From contig NZ_LUAV01000012.1 of the NCBI RefSeq assembly GCF_002078505.1, forward strand, positions 1,177 to 65,176: a stretch of DNA of 64,000 bases. The letters are read 5' to 3'. The translations under genes were made by a program, and so were the position numbers. Origin of the DNA: Ensifer aridi. Its GTDB lineage: Bacteria; Pseudomonadota; Alphaproteobacteria; Rhizobiales; Rhizobiaceae. The notes beneath the pieces are model-generated. The model saw only the letters and a program-made list of their open reading frames with translations. It searched no databases and was not told the DNA's origin. This document shows, piece by piece, positions 24,307 to 32,831 of this stretch (the first letter of the stretch is position 1; every line of letters begins with the position of its first letter).

Positions 24307-24938
24307 CTCGCGGCCTCCCGCGAAAGCGCAAGCCCGGTACCGATCATCGAGTCGCGCGTGACAAGCTCGGCCAAAGCGTCCTCGCTGAAGCCTTCGGTTC
24401 CTTCCGGCCGCTCAGGCACGACAAGGTAGCGCAGTTCAGCAGTGGAATCCCAGACGCGGATCTTCTTTTCCGCAGAGAGCTCCAATCCGAATTCCGCGAG
24501 CACGCCGCGCGGATCGATGACGGCGCGCGAGCGATAGGGCGGCGCCTTGTACCAGACCGGCGGCAGCCCCAGCACCGCCCAGGGATAGCAGGAGCAGAGC
24601 GTGCAGACGACGAGATTGTGGGTGTCGGGCGTGTTGAACACTGCGCGCATGTGCTCGCCCTGCCGTCCGGCGAAGCCGAGGCTGGCGATCGCCGCGGTCG
24701 CGTCCCGCTTCAGCCAGTCGGCAAACTCCGGATCGCTCCAGGCCTTGGCGACGACGCGGGCGCCGTTGCGCGGGCCGACCTTCGTCTCATAGGTCTCGAC
24801 GATTGCGTCGATCGCCTCCGGATCGATCAGCCCCTTTTCCGTCAGCACCGTCTCAAGCGCCTTCACCCGCGCTTCCATGTCGGTGAAATGGTTGTCGTGA
24901 TGGTGACCGTGACCATCGCCATGATGATGCTCGGACAT
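24303..24938 (-). CDS. nthA: Cobalt-type nitrile hydratase subunit alpha
   Basis: A 211-residue catalytic subunit. The metal site is VCTLCSCY (C112, C115, S116, C117). Threonine in the second position of the CTLCSC motif marks the cobalt type; iron enzymes have serine. Mature enzymes oxidise two of these cysteines. Unusually the first 20 residues are very His-rich ([14 protein letters not shown]), which could store or deliver metal. An amidase gene is not in the window, so the pathway from amide onward lies elsewhere. Confidence 0.96.
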   Translation of the reverse strand: MSEHHHGDGHGHHHDNHFTDMEARVKALETVLTEKGLIDPEAIDAIVETYETKVGPRNGARVVAKAWSDPEFADWLKRDATAAIASLGFAGRQGEHMRAVFNTPDTHNLVVCTLCSCYPWAVLGLPPVWYKAPPYRSRAVIDPRGVLAEFGLELSAEKKIRVWDSTAELRYLVVPERPEGTEGFSEDALAELVTRDSMIGTGLALSREAAR

Positions 24939-25018
24939 TCCGTGGCTCCTCTGCCGGAAACGCTACTATTCTTAATATATTAGTCCAAAAGCCGGAACTA
25001 ACTATTGGGGGATCGGTC

Positions 25019-25612
25019 TTACTTGAGCATCGGCCAGAGGCTGACGACGAGCAGCACGGCCATGGTGATGTTGAACCACTTGAACCGTGCCGGCTCGGAG
25101 AGCCATTGTCTGAGTGCCGAGCCGAAACCCGCCCAGGTCGACACACTCGGCACATTGACAATCGCGAAGACGAGACCGACGACGAGCACGCTCATGAGAT
25201 AGCTGTCGCTGCTGGTATAGGTGGCCATGGCCGAAACCGCCATCACCCACGCCTTCGGGTTCACCCATTGGAAGGCCGCGGCTTGAAGGAAGGTCATCGG
25301 CACGGCATTCGCCCTTCCTTCCCCGAGCGAGCGCGAGGTGCCGATCTTCCAGGCGATCCAGACGAGATAGGCCCCGCCCGCAAATTTCAGCGTGGTGTAA
25401 AGGAGCGGCATCGAGTGAAGCAGCGCGCCGAGTCCAAGTCCGACGGCAATGAGCAGAACGAAGAAGCCGCCGCCGATGCCGAGCATGTGCGGGATGGTGC
25501 GCACGAAGCCGAAGTTCACGCCCGAGGCGAACAGCATCATGTTGTTCGGTCCCGGCGTGATCGATGTCGTGAAGGCAAACAGGAACAGCGCCAGAAGCAT
25601 ATCCGGTTGCAT
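25019..25612 (-). CDS. LysE/RhtB family amino-acid exporter
   Basis: A 197-residue inner-membrane protein with about six transmembrane helices. The family start TPGPNNMMLFASGVNFGF is at about 19-36, and AFQWVNPKAWVMAVSA at about 115-130 is the second conserved block. The ATG at 25612 has GGAGGAA four bases before it; upstream in-frame ATGs extend to 25756 but encode non-hydrophobic sequence. Export of amino acids or derivatives is expected. It is the intact counterpart of the broken LysE gene at 18234. Confidence 0.9.
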   Translation of the reverse strand: MQPDMLLALFLFAFTTSITPGPNNMMLFASGVNFGFVRTIPHMLGIGGGFFVLLIAVGLGLGALLHSMPLLYTTLKFAGGAYLVWIAWKIGTSRSLGEGRANAVPMTFLQAAAFQWVNPKAWVMAVSAMATYTSSDSYLMSVLVVGLVFAIVNVPSVSTWAGFGSALRQWLSEPARFKWFNITMAVLLVVSLWPMLK

Positions 25613-25858
25613 CGTTCCTCCGAGAAGGCGCGCCGCGCGGCGCCACCACAAAGTTATTGATCTGTCGTGAATTTTTCCGCGAAGCGTGGCTCGCTCCGGA
25701 AGATATTTGAGACAGCCTAACTGACCCAAATGCAATGGCCAGCCAAATCTTGTCACGGTGACAAGACCGGAGTGAGGATAGCCAACTCACTCAGTGCAAC
25801 CGTGCACCTCCGTAGAAATGGCGCATTCCTCGACGCAGATGGAAAGAGCGTGTTCGGC

Positions 25859-26086
25859 TTACTTGCGCTTCTGCAGCTTTCGTTTTTTTTCAGGCTCGGC
25901 GGGAGCGTTCGCCGCCTCGGCGGCTTCCTTTTCCAGGCGCAGCTGTTTCAAGCGCGCCGTCTTCTTCTCGCGGGCCACCGCCTCCTGCTCGTTGATGGCG
26001 CGCGCCGCCAGCGTCGCCTGATCCGCGCGATCCGCGGGATTCTTCTTCTCGGACTTGAAGATACGGTTCGTATTGGCGTTCTTCAC
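25859..26086 (-). CDS. Small Lys/Glu/Ala-rich hydrophilic protein
   Basis: A 75-residue, highly charged protein (start VKNANTNRIFKSEKKNPADR, end PEKKRKLQKRK) that is mostly predicted helix or coil, with no membrane segment and no Cys. I choose the GTG at 26086 because AGGAGG lies six bases upstream; the open frame to 26170 runs through the cold-shock terminator. Similar short proteins occur in rhizobia to my memory, with no function. RNA or nucleic-acid association is plausible from charge but not shown. Confidence 0.7.
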   Translation of the reverse strand: MKNANTNRIFKSEKKNPADRADQATLAARAINEQEAVAREKKTARLKQLRLEKEAAEAANAPAEPEKKRKLQKRK

Positions 26087-26111
26087 GGACGACCTCCTTT
26101 CGGATGGAAAT

Positions 26112-26136
26112 AAAAAAGGCCGGGCGAACCCGACCT
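26112..26136 (-). terminator. Intrinsic terminator of the cold shock gene
   Basis: On the minus strand AGGTCGGG-TTCG-CCCGGCCT forms an 8-bp stem with a TTCG tetraloop, followed by TTTTTTA. It lies about 92 bases after the cold shock stop and only 26 bases before the GTG of the next small gene, so that gene needs its own promoter or readthrough. Confidence 0.9.
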
Positions 26137-26227
26137 TCCTCACCATCTCAACCTGTCGCTGCCAGTACATCCGTGGTCAACGGTCGGGAGATGACAATCT
26201 CGTTGCGAACGAGCATACGCGAAACGC

Positions 26228-26437
26228 TTAAAGCGCGCGCAGATTTTCGGCGGACGTCTTGCCCGTGCGGCGATCCTGAGTAAGCTCGAAGCTTACTTTC
26301 TGGCCGTCCTTCAGCGTGGACATGCCAGCGCGCTCCACAGCGGAGATGTGCACGAACACGTCGGCTGCACCATCGTCCGGCTGGATAAACCCGAAGCCTT
26401 TGGTGCTATTGAACCATTTTACTGTTCCAGAAGCCAC
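26228..26437 (-). CDS. Cold shock protein, CspA family
   Basis: A 69-residue single cold-shock domain. RNP1 is [10 protein letters not shown] (about 13-22) and RNP2 VFVHISAVE (about 27-35), with the typical [22 protein letters not shown] end. The GTG at 26437 with AAAGGT upstream gives the standard length; a longer form from 26473 is less likely. It binds single-stranded RNA/DNA as an RNA chaperone. The leader upstream contains small inverted repeats, as in many csp genes. Confidence 0.94.
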   Translation of the reverse strand: MASGTVKWFNSTKGFGFIQPDDGAADVFVHISAVERAGMSTLKDGQKVSFELTQDRRTGKTSAENLRAL

Positions 26438-26872
26438 GTCGATACCTTTCAATCGCTCATGGAAAAACACCATCGCGGTTTTAGCGATGTATTGAAACCG
26501 ATTTTGTCAGGATTTTCGTGACGACGCGCCGCGGCGCAGTAACAAATATCGTCGATCAACATCGATAAACGCTATGTAGTTCATAATTGTGTTGGTTACA
26601 AGGCGCGATTTTTTATTTTCTTTTATCTGAACTTTGAAGGCGCCTGCGCGTCCATGGCATCAAAAGACAGTGAGTGTGAGCCGCGTTTGCGCCTGGCCGG
26701 CGGCGGATGGACATTTCTGGATCGGATTCTAAATCTATGCATGTCGCCCAGAAGTGTGCAGCGGTTTTGGGGCAATGACATGTACAAAAGCAAGGAGCTA
26801 AAGGCATCGCATGAATTCGATTGGACGCGACGCGCTTTAGGACAGTGGAACAGATTTCAGGACGATTTCCCA
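26438..26872. other. Divergent region between cold shock and aldo/keto reductase genes
   Basis: About 435 bases holding both promoters. Overlapping small inverted repeats at 26471-26500 (CATCGC/GCGATG and CGGTTT/AAACCG) fall in the expected cold shock leader and could be an RNA structure. An open frame from 26654 extends the reductase upstream but its 73 extra residues look noncoding. No RNA gene is recognised. Confidence 0.45.
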
Positions 26873-27718
26873 ATGCACGATCAGATTCCGACGATCAATT
26901 TTCCCGATGGCCCCAAGGTTGCCGCCCTTGGCCAGGGCACGTGGCGGATGGGAGAGAGCCGGGCGAAAGCCGCGGAGGAAATCCGCAGCTTGCAGACGGG
27001 CCTAGACCTCGGCATGACGCTGATCGACACGGCCGAAATGTACGGCGACGGTGCCGCCGAGCGTATCGTTGGGGAAGCGATCAAGGGACGGCGCGAGGAC
27101 GCCTTTGTCGTCAGCAAGGTGCTGCCCTCCAATGCCAGCCGCTCAGGCACCCTTGCCGCCTGCGAACGCAGCCTCAACAATCTCGGCATCGACTGCATCG
27201 ATCTCTATCTTCTGCACTGGCGTGGCGGCTATCCGCTCGCCGACACCGTCGCCGCCTTCGAAGAACTGAAGAAGACCGGCAAGATCCGCGCCTGGGGCGT
27301 CTCGAATTTCGACGTGGAAGACATGGAGGAACTGGAAGCCGTACCAGACGGCCGAAATGTCGCGGCCAATCAGGTGCTCTACAATCTCGCTCGACGCGGT
27401 ATCGAATATGACCTTTTGCCTCGGTGCCGCGACCGCGGCGTGCCGATCATGGCCTATTCACCGCTCGACGAGGGTCGCCTGCTGCACAATGCCGATCTGA
27501 TCCATATCGCCAAGGCTCACCAGGCGACGCCGGCCCAGGTGGCGCTCGCCTTTTTGAAAACGCGCTCAGGCGTCATTTCCATTCCAAAGACGGGTTCCGC
27601 CGAACGCGCCCGCGAAAACCGCGACGCGATGGACATCCATCTGACAGAAGAAAACCTCGCCGAACTCGACCGGCTTTTTCCGCCGCCGAGGAGGAAGACG
27701 CGGCTGGAGATTATCTGA
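26873..27718 (+). CDS. Aldo/keto reductase
   Basis: A 281-residue NADPH-dependent TIM-barrel reductase. Catalytic residues are in [11 protein letters not shown] (about 46-56, Asp and Tyr), K in VVSKVLP (about 79), and H in DLYLLHWRG (about 110). [11 protein letters not shown] (about 141-151) and [16 protein letters not shown] (about 239-254) are the nucleotide-binding segments. It is near the YeaE-like group. The ribosome binding site before 26873 is weak, so an upstream start is possible. Substrate is unknown. Confidence 0.93.
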   Translation: MHDQIPTINFPDGPKVAALGQGTWRMGESRAKAAEEIRSLQTGLDLGMTLIDTAEMYGDGAAERIVGEAIKGRREDAFVVSKVLPSNASRSGTLAACERSLNNLGIDCIDLYLLHWRGGYPLADTVAAFEELKKTGKIRAWGVSNFDVEDMEELEAVPDGRNVAANQVLYNLARRGIEYDLLPRCRDRGVPIMAYSPLDEGRLLHNADLIHIAKAHQATPAQVALAFLKTRSGVISIPKTGSAERARENRDAMDIHLTEENLAELDRLFPPPRRKTRLEII

Positions 27719-27736
27719 GGCGAGAGCCGCCTGAGG

Positions 27737-27800
27737 GCCCCCCATCCGGCCTGCCGGCCACCTTCCCCCCGCGTGCGGAGAGAAGGTTAGAGTGAGGGGC
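27737..27800. repeat. Dispersed palindromic repeat between convergent genes
   Basis: A GC-rich block with nested inverted repeats: CCGGC/GCCGG, an imperfect CCTTCCCCCCGC ... GGAGAGAAGG stem, and GCCCC/GGGGC at its edges. The core wording (CATCCGGCCTGCCGGCCACC) is a frequent intergenic repeat in rhizobial genomes as I remember. It may help end both convergent transcripts. Confidence 0.6.
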
Positions 27801-27842
27801 AACTCCCTCTCACGGCGCAGCTAATGAGCAATCGACGGTGCT

Positions 27843-28415
27843 TTACATCCCCTGCGGCCCGCGGTTCATCGCGGCAATACCGGTGCGGCAGACCTCGATC
27901 AGGCCCAGCGGCTTCATGATGGCGATGAACTGCTCGATCTTCGAAGGCTTGCCGGTGATCTCGAAGACGAAGTGTTCGATATTGGCGTCGATGACCGAGG
28001 CGCGGAAGGCATCGGCAAGCCGCAGCGCCTCAACGCGGTGCTCGCCGGAGCCGTGCACCTTGACGAGCGCCAATTCGCGCTCGATCGGGCGGTCATGGCC
28101 GAGGCCTGCGGCGCGCACGGTGAGGTCGACGACACGATGCACCGGCACCAGCCTTTCGAGCTGGTTCTTGATCTGCTCCAGCACATGCGGCGTGCCGCGC
28201 GTCACGATCGTGATCCGCGACAGATGCGCCTCGTGCTCGGTTTCGGAGACCGTCAGGCTCTCGATGTTGTAGCCGCGGCCGGAGAAGAGACCGATGACGC
28301 GGGCGAGTACGCCCGGCTCGTTGTCGACGAGAACGGAGAGCGTGTGTGTCTCCGCAAGCTCGGTCTCCTTGGCGATGAAATAGGCAGAGCCCGTCGGCTG
28401 AAGATGTGCACTCAT
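27843..28415 (-). CDS. ilvH: Acetolactate synthase small (regulatory) subunit
   Basis: A 190-residue regulatory subunit. The N-terminal ACT domain is at about 24-100 (LSVLVDNEPGVLARVIGLFSGRGYNIESLTV), and the C-terminal half (about 110-186, ERELALVKV, then FEITGKPSKIEQFI) closes the regulatory fold. It binds valine and stabilises the large subunit in branched-chain amino acid synthesis. The ATG at 28415 is 23 bases downstream of the ilvI stop, so the pair is one operon under the attenuator upstream of ilvI. Confidence 0.96.
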   Translation of the reverse strand: MSAHLQPTGSAYFIAKETELAETHTLSVLVDNEPGVLARVIGLFSGRGYNIESLTVSETEHEAHLSRITIVTRGTPHVLEQIKNQLERLVPVHRVVDLTVRAAGLGHDRPIERELALVKVHGSGEHRVEALRLADAFRASVIDANIEHFVFEITGKPSKIEQFIAIMKPLGLIEVCRTGIAAMNRGPQGM

Positions 28416-28437
28416 TATTGTTCCTCTACCCTTTTCA

Positions 28438-30216
28438 TCAAACGAGCTGGCGGCCCTTGGCGTCGATGGCATTCGCGACCGCCTCGTCCGTCGCTTCGTC
28501 GGGCAGCAACATTTCGTTGTGCGCCTTGCCGGAGGGGATCATCGGGAAGCAGTTTGCGAGATTGGCGACGCGGCAGTCGAAGATGACCGGCGCCGGCGTG
28601 TCGATCATACGCCGGATCGCGTCATCGAGGTCGCCGGGCTTCTCGCAACGAATGCCGACGCCGCCATAAGCTTCGGCGAGCTTTACGAAATCCGGCATCG
28701 CCTCCGTATAGGAATGCGACAGGCGGTTGCCGTGCAGCAGCTGCTGCCACTGACGAACCATGCCCATATATTGGTTGTTCAGGATGAATATCTTGACCGG
28801 CAGCCCGTATTGGACGGCGCAGGACATTTCCTGGATGCACATCTGGATCGAGGCATCGCCGGCGATGTCGATGACGAGGCTCTCCGGATGGGCCACCTGG
28901 ACACCGACAGCGGCCGGGAAGCCATAGCCCATGGTGCCGAGTCCGCCCGAAGTCATCCAGCGATTCGGCTGCTCGAAACCGAAGAACTGTGCCGCCCACA
29001 TCTGGTGCTGGCCGACTTCGGTGGTGATATAGGTGTCGCGGTCCTTGGTGAGCTCGTAGAGCCGCTGGATCGCATATTGAGGCATGATCACGTCGTGGCT
29101 TGGCGTATAGGCGAGCGAGTTGCGCGCCCGCCACTTGGCAATCGACCCCCACCAGTCGTCGAGACGCGCCTTATCGGCCGTCTTTGCGGCAGCACGCCAC
29201 AGGCGGACCATATCCTCGAGAACGTTCGCGACATCGCCGACGATCGGAATGTCGACACGGACGTTCTTGTTGATCGAGGACGGATCGATATCGATGTGGA
29301 TCTTCTTCGAGTTCGGCGAGAAGGCATTGAGGCGACCGGTGATGCGGTCGTCGAAACGCGCGCCGATGCAGATCATGACGTCGCAATCGTGCATCGCCAT
29401 GTTGGCCTCGTAGGTGCCGTGCATGCCGAGCATGCCGAGCCAATTCTTGCCGGAGGCCGGATAGGCGCCGAGGCCCATCAGCGTCGAGGTGATCGGGAAA
29501 CCGGTGAGCTCGACCAGCTCGCGCAGGAAATGCGAGGCCTGTGGCCCGGAATTGATGACGCCGCCGCCGGAATAGATGACCGGCTGGCGGGCCGATTTCA
29601 TTAGCGCGACCGCCTCCTCGATCTTCTTCAGGTCGCCCTGGGTCTTCGGCTGATAGCTCTTCTGCGTCGGGACGGCGGAAGGCGGCGTATAGGTGCCGGT
29701 CGCGAACTGGATGTCCTTCGGTATGTCGACGACGACCGGGCCCGGACGGCCCGACTGCGCAACGCGGAACGCCTCGTGGATGATGCGCGCGAGCTCATTC
29801 ACGTCCTTGACCAGCCAATTGTGCTTGGTGCAGGGCCGCGTGATGCCGACAGTGTCACATTCCTGGAAGGCGTCCGAGCCGATCAGCGGGGTCGGAACCT
29901 GCCCGGAGATGCAGACGAGCGGGATCGAGTCCATCAGCGCGTCTTGCAGCGGCGTCACGGCATTGGTCGCGCCTGGACCGGACGTAACCAGCATGACGCC
30001 GACCTTGCCGGTGGAGCGGGCATAGCCTTCGGCCATGTGGCCGGCGCCCTGCTCGTGGCGGACGAGAATGTGTTCGATCTCGTCCTGCTGGAAAATTTCG
30101 TCGTAGATCGGAAGCACAGCGCCGCCGGGATAGCCGAAGATGTGTTCGACGCCATTGTCTTTCAGAGCCTGGAGAACGATCTCCGCGCCTGTCATCTGGT
30201 TCTCAGTTCCGCTCAT
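28438..30216 (-). CDS. ilvI: Acetolactate synthase large (catalytic) subunit
   Basis: A 592-residue ThDP enzyme that makes 2-acetolactate or 2-aceto-2-hydroxybutyrate, the first common step to valine, leucine and isoleucine. The catalytic Glu is in VRHEQGAGHMAEGYAR (about 53-68), the FAD-associated central domain at about 200-350, and the ThDP/Mg motif GDASIQMCIQE ... LNNQYMGMV at about 452-491. Length is standard. Expression is probably attenuated by a leader peptide encoded at 30328-30384. Confidence 0.97.
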   Translation of the reverse strand: MSGTENQMTGAEIVLQALKDNGVEHIFGYPGGAVLPIYDEIFQQDEIEHILVRHEQGAGHMAEGYARSTGKVGVMLVTSGPGATNAVTPLQDALMDSIPLVCISGQVPTPLIGSDAFQECDTVGITRPCTKHNWLVKDVNELARIIHEAFRVAQSGRPGPVVVDIPKDIQFATGTYTPPSAVPTQKSYQPKTQGDLKKIEEAVALMKSARQPVIYSGGGVINSGPQASHFLRELVELTGFPITSTLMGLGAYPASGKNWLGMLGMHGTYEANMAMHDCDVMICIGARFDDRITGRLNAFSPNSKKIHIDIDPSSINKNVRVDIPIVGDVANVLEDMVRLWRAAAKTADKARLDDWWGSIAKWRARNSLAYTPSHDVIMPQYAIQRLYELTKDRDTYITTEVGQHQMWAAQFFGFEQPNRWMTSGGLGTMGYGFPAAVGVQVAHPESLVIDIAGDASIQMCIQEMSCAVQYGLPVKIFILNNQYMGMVRQWQQLLHGNRLSHSYTEAMPDFVKLAEAYGGVGIRCEKPGDLDDAIRRMIDTPAPVIFDCRVANLANCFPMIPSGKAHNEMLLPDEATDEAVANAIDAKGRQLV

Positions 30217-30271
30217 TGGCCTGCTTCCGTCCCTCTTTCAGGTTTGGGTGAATTAGCTTGTTTGGAGGCAT

Positions 30272-30295
30272 AAAAAAAGGCCCCGTCAGGAGCCT
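30272..30295 (-). terminator. Attenuator terminator upstream of ilvI
   Basis: On the minus strand AGGCTCC-TGAC-GGGGCCT forms a 7-bp stem with one wobble, followed by seven Ts. It lies 33 bases after the leader peptide stop and before ilvI, the position of a transcription attenuator. A competing hairpin (30302-30349) overlaps the leader's 3' end. Confidence 0.9.
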
Positions 30296-30301
30296 CGTTC
30301 A

Positions 30302-30349
30302 GCGCATGGGTGGCTATCGCCGGATGGTTACACCATCCTGCCCATGCGC
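30302..30349 (-). promoter_or_regulatory. Protector hairpin of the ilv attenuator
   Basis: GCGCATGGG and CCCATGCGC (9 bp) enclose an inner GGATGG/CCATCC hairpin. The left arm lies in the last codons of the leader peptide, so a ribosome stalled upstream at the Val/Ile/Leu codons would leave this structure free to rearrange, while one at the stop codon would disrupt it. Confidence 0.7.
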
Positions 30350-30384
30350 CTTCCCACCACAAGAATAACCGCGAAATTTTTCAT
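30328..30384 (-). CDS. ilv leader peptide, 18 residues
   Basis: A short open frame reading MKNFAVILVVGRRMGRMV. Five of its first ten residues are the run VILVV, the amino acids made by the ilvIH pathway, which is the hallmark of a ribosome-stalling leader peptide. The ATG is only 8 bases after the predicted -10, so the message probably begins at or next to the start codon, as described for trp leaders in Sinorhizobium. It precedes a protector hairpin and an intrinsic terminator. Confidence 0.88.
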   Translation of the reverse strand: MKNFAVILVVGRRMGRMV

Positions 30385-30392
30385 GGGGCGAC

Positions 30393-30421
30393 TTGATAAA
30401 CAGAAATCCCCCACCCGTCAA
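30393..30421 (-). promoter_or_regulatory. Housekeeping promoter of the ilvIH leader
   Basis: TTGACG (30421-30416) and TATCAA (30398-30393) are separated by 17 bases on the minus strand. Predicted start of transcription falls near 30386-30384, right at the leader peptide ATG. Confidence 0.75.
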
Positions 30422-30568
30422 CGGCTTTTGGCGCGGCTTACCCTGCACCAAGCGGTGCAGGACGGCAGTAAGGGCGGGCAACCACTTGTTAAACCGCTGC
30501 GGCTACCCTGGGGTGCCGTCAGGAAAACGAGCGCCTCCGTGCGCAATCCTGCCATTCGCCCGAGGTGT

Positions 30569-32578
30569 GTGTTGCTCAACAGTGAAACTCAACGCCCAAT
30601 CAACGAAGGGCGGGATCGCCGTGACGGCACGAAGCCGGGCAACCGTTTCCTCGGCCGGGTCGTCGCCTGCAACGGCTCGCGCGCGACGATCGCCGCGGTC
30701 GCGGAAAACGGCGAGACATCGCTCACTGAGCTCTGGTCCGTCGGCAAGCTGATTTCAATTTCCGTCGGCACCAATCGCGTGGTAGCCCTCGTCTACTCGA
30801 TGCAGACCGTTTCCGAGGGTTGGGGCGAAGAAGCCAACAACACCTTCCGCATCGAGGTCGAACTGATGGGCGAGGTCCACGTCGGGCCGGACGGGCGGGA
30901 GGAGTTCTCCGCCGGCATCAGCCGCTACCCCTATCTTGGCGCAATCGCACATCGCATCCGCGCAAGCGACCTCTCCCGCATCTACGACTCGGGACAATCG
31001 GACAGTTGCGTCATCGGCAAGCTGACGCAGGACGAGAGCCTCGATGCCACGATCCATGTGCCCTCGATGCTTGCCAAGCACTTCGCCATCGTCGGCACAA
31101 CGGGCGTCGGCAAGTCGACGGCAGTAACGTTGCTGCTCAACAAGGCGATCGCCGCCGATCCCAAGTTGCGCGTGCTGATCCTCGACCCGCACAACGAGTT
31201 CGCGGCCGCCTTTCCGGATCATGCCGTGGTCATCGAGACGGATACGCTCGACCTGCCCTTCTGGTTCTTCCGGCTCGAAGAATTCGCCGAGGTCATTTTT
31301 CGCGGCCGCCCGCCCGTAGCGGAGGAGCTCGACATCCTGCGCGACGTCATACCGGATGCGAAGAAGGCGTTCAGGGGTGGTGAATCGAGCCTGATGCGTC
31401 GACAGACTGAGAAGAGCTCGATCACCGCCGATACGCCGGTGCCCTATCGCATCGCCGACCTTCTCGCGATGATCGACGAGCGCATCGGCCGATTGGAGGG
31501 ACGCGCCGACAAGCCGCATCTGCGCTCGCTGAAGGTCAGGATCGTCTCGGCGATCAACGATCCGCGCTACCATTTCATGTTCTCGCAGAACACGATCACC
31601 GACACGATCGAGGACACGATCGCCAAGATCTTCCGCGTTCCGGGCGAAGGCAAGCCGATCGCCACCTTCGAACTCGCCGGCATCCCCTCGGAGGTCGTCA
31701 ATTCGGTCGCCTCCGTGCTCTGCCGCATGGCTTTCGAAATCGGCCTTTGGGGCAACGGCGCCATCCACATGCTGGTCGTTTGCGAGGAAGCCCACCGCTA
31801 TGTACCGGCCGACCCCTCGCTCGGCTTTCTGCCGACACGCCAGGCGATCGCGCGCATAGCCAAGGAGGGCCGCAAATACGGCGTCTCGCTCGGCATCATC
31901 ACCCAACGGCCCGGCGAGCTCGATCCGACGATCCTGTCGCAGTGCTCGACGGTCTTCGCTATGCGGCTCGCAAACGACCGAGATCAGGAAATCATCCGCT
32001 CGGCGATCTCCAATTCGTCGATCTCCACCACCAGCTTCATCTCATCGATCGGCAACGGCGAAGCGATCGCCTTCGGCGAGGCGGTGGCGGTACCGATGCG
32101 CATGCGCTTCGATCGCGTCGAGGAAGCGCGGCTGCCGCGCGCCCACGGCATCACCGACCACGTCGACGAGGATGCCGCGTCGAGCGTCGACCTGCGCTCT
32201 ATCATCGGCCGCATGCGCGCCATCAGCGGGCCGGACATATCGAGCTTCCAGCAGAGCTATCTGGCGGCGGAGAGAATGCGAGACGACGATACCTGGAGCG
32301 AGACGGCCGAAATGGCACCGGCCGATTGGCTGGCCCAGGAAGGGCCCACATGCGAACCCTATCGGCCCGACATGCTCCCCCGCCCGCCGGAGCCGGTCAA
32401 TCCGCAGCTCGAGCGCTTCAACCAGATCCGCGAGCAGATCCTGTCCGGACAGGCGGAAAGAGACGTCTCCCGGGTGCCGCATGCCTCGCCGCTGCCGCAT
32501 GCCGGCGAGGCGCGCCGCGAGGGATCGCTGCGTGAAAGTCTGCTGAAGCGCCCGCTCGGAAGCCTGATCCGGAAGTAA
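30569..32578 (+). CDS. HerA-like ATPase (DUF87, VirB4/FtsK superfamily)
   Basis: A protein of about 669 residues from a GTG at 30569; the open frame extends to 30344 across the ilv promoter, so the true start is uncertain. A HAS-barrel-like N terminus (FLGRVVACNGSRATIAAV) is followed by Walker A GTTGVGKSTAV (about 175-185), Walker B in LVVCEEAHRYVP (about 400-411), and RKYGVSLGIITQRPGELDPTILSQC (about 430-454). HerA ATPases form hexamers that translocate DNA, often with a nuclease partner; none is adjacent. It is divergent from ilvI and looks like a conserved housekeeping copy. Confidence 0.88.
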   Translation: MLLNSETQRPINEGRDRRDGTKPGNRFLGRVVACNGSRATIAAVAENGETSLTELWSVGKLISISVGTNRVVALVYSMQTVSEGWGEEANNTFRIEVELMGEVHVGPDGREEFSAGISRYPYLGAIAHRIRASDLSRIYDSGQSDSCVIGKLTQDESLDATIHVPSMLAKHFAIVGTTGVGKSTAVTLLLNKAIAADPKLRVLILDPHNEFAAAFPDHAVVIETDTLDLPFWFFRLEEFAEVIFRGRPPVAEELDILRDVIPDAKKAFRGGESSLMRRQTEKSSITADTPVPYRIADLLAMIDERIGRLEGRADKPHLRSLKVRIVSAINDPRYHFMFSQNTITDTIEDTIAKIFRVPGEGKPIATFELAGIPSEVVNSVASVLCRMAFEIGLWGNGAIHMLVVCEEAHRYVPADPSLGFLPTRQAIARIAKEGRKYGVSLGIITQRPGELDPTILSQCSTVFAMRLANDRDQEIIRSAISNSSISTTSFISSIGNGEAIAFGEAVAVPMRMRFDRVEEARLPRAHGITDHVDEDAASSVDLRSIIGRMRAISGPDISSFQQSYLAAERMRDDDTWSETAEMAPADWLAQEGPTCEPYRPDMLPRPPEPVNPQLERFNQIREQILSGQAERDVSRVPHASPLPHAGEARREGSLRESLLKRPLGSLIRK

Positions 32579-32710
32579 GCGGGCAGACATAGTTTCCGGC
32601 GCCTAAGGACTTGGAGCCTCTTAATTCCTGTGACAAGCACAGCAATCCAGCCACGGCGCGCCGTGAACGACTCCCATCGAGAAGGCCTCGAAGCCTCGCA
32701 CAATCGGGAG

Positions 32711-32739
32711 TTGACAATGCAGTCACGCGGACGAATCCT
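32711..32739 (+). promoter_or_regulatory. Candidate promoter before the metallopeptidase-MBL pair
   Basis: TTGACA at 32711-32716 is a perfect -35, but the region 17 bases on (AATCCT) is a poor -10. The 250-base gap it lies in has no other clear signal. Confidence 0.3.
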
Positions 32740-32831
32740 TTCTGCTGTAAATCTCGCGGACCATGATCGGCGCAGCACAAGGACACATTGACCAGGCAGG
32801 CAGTAGCGACAGTCCCCCGGGGAGGAACTTC

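Noticed and set aside
30569..32578. HerA-like ATPase as part of a phage defence system
   Set aside because: HerA-based defence needs a partner such as a SIR2 or nuclease gene next to it; none is present, and the gene sits among housekeeping genes beside ilvI.
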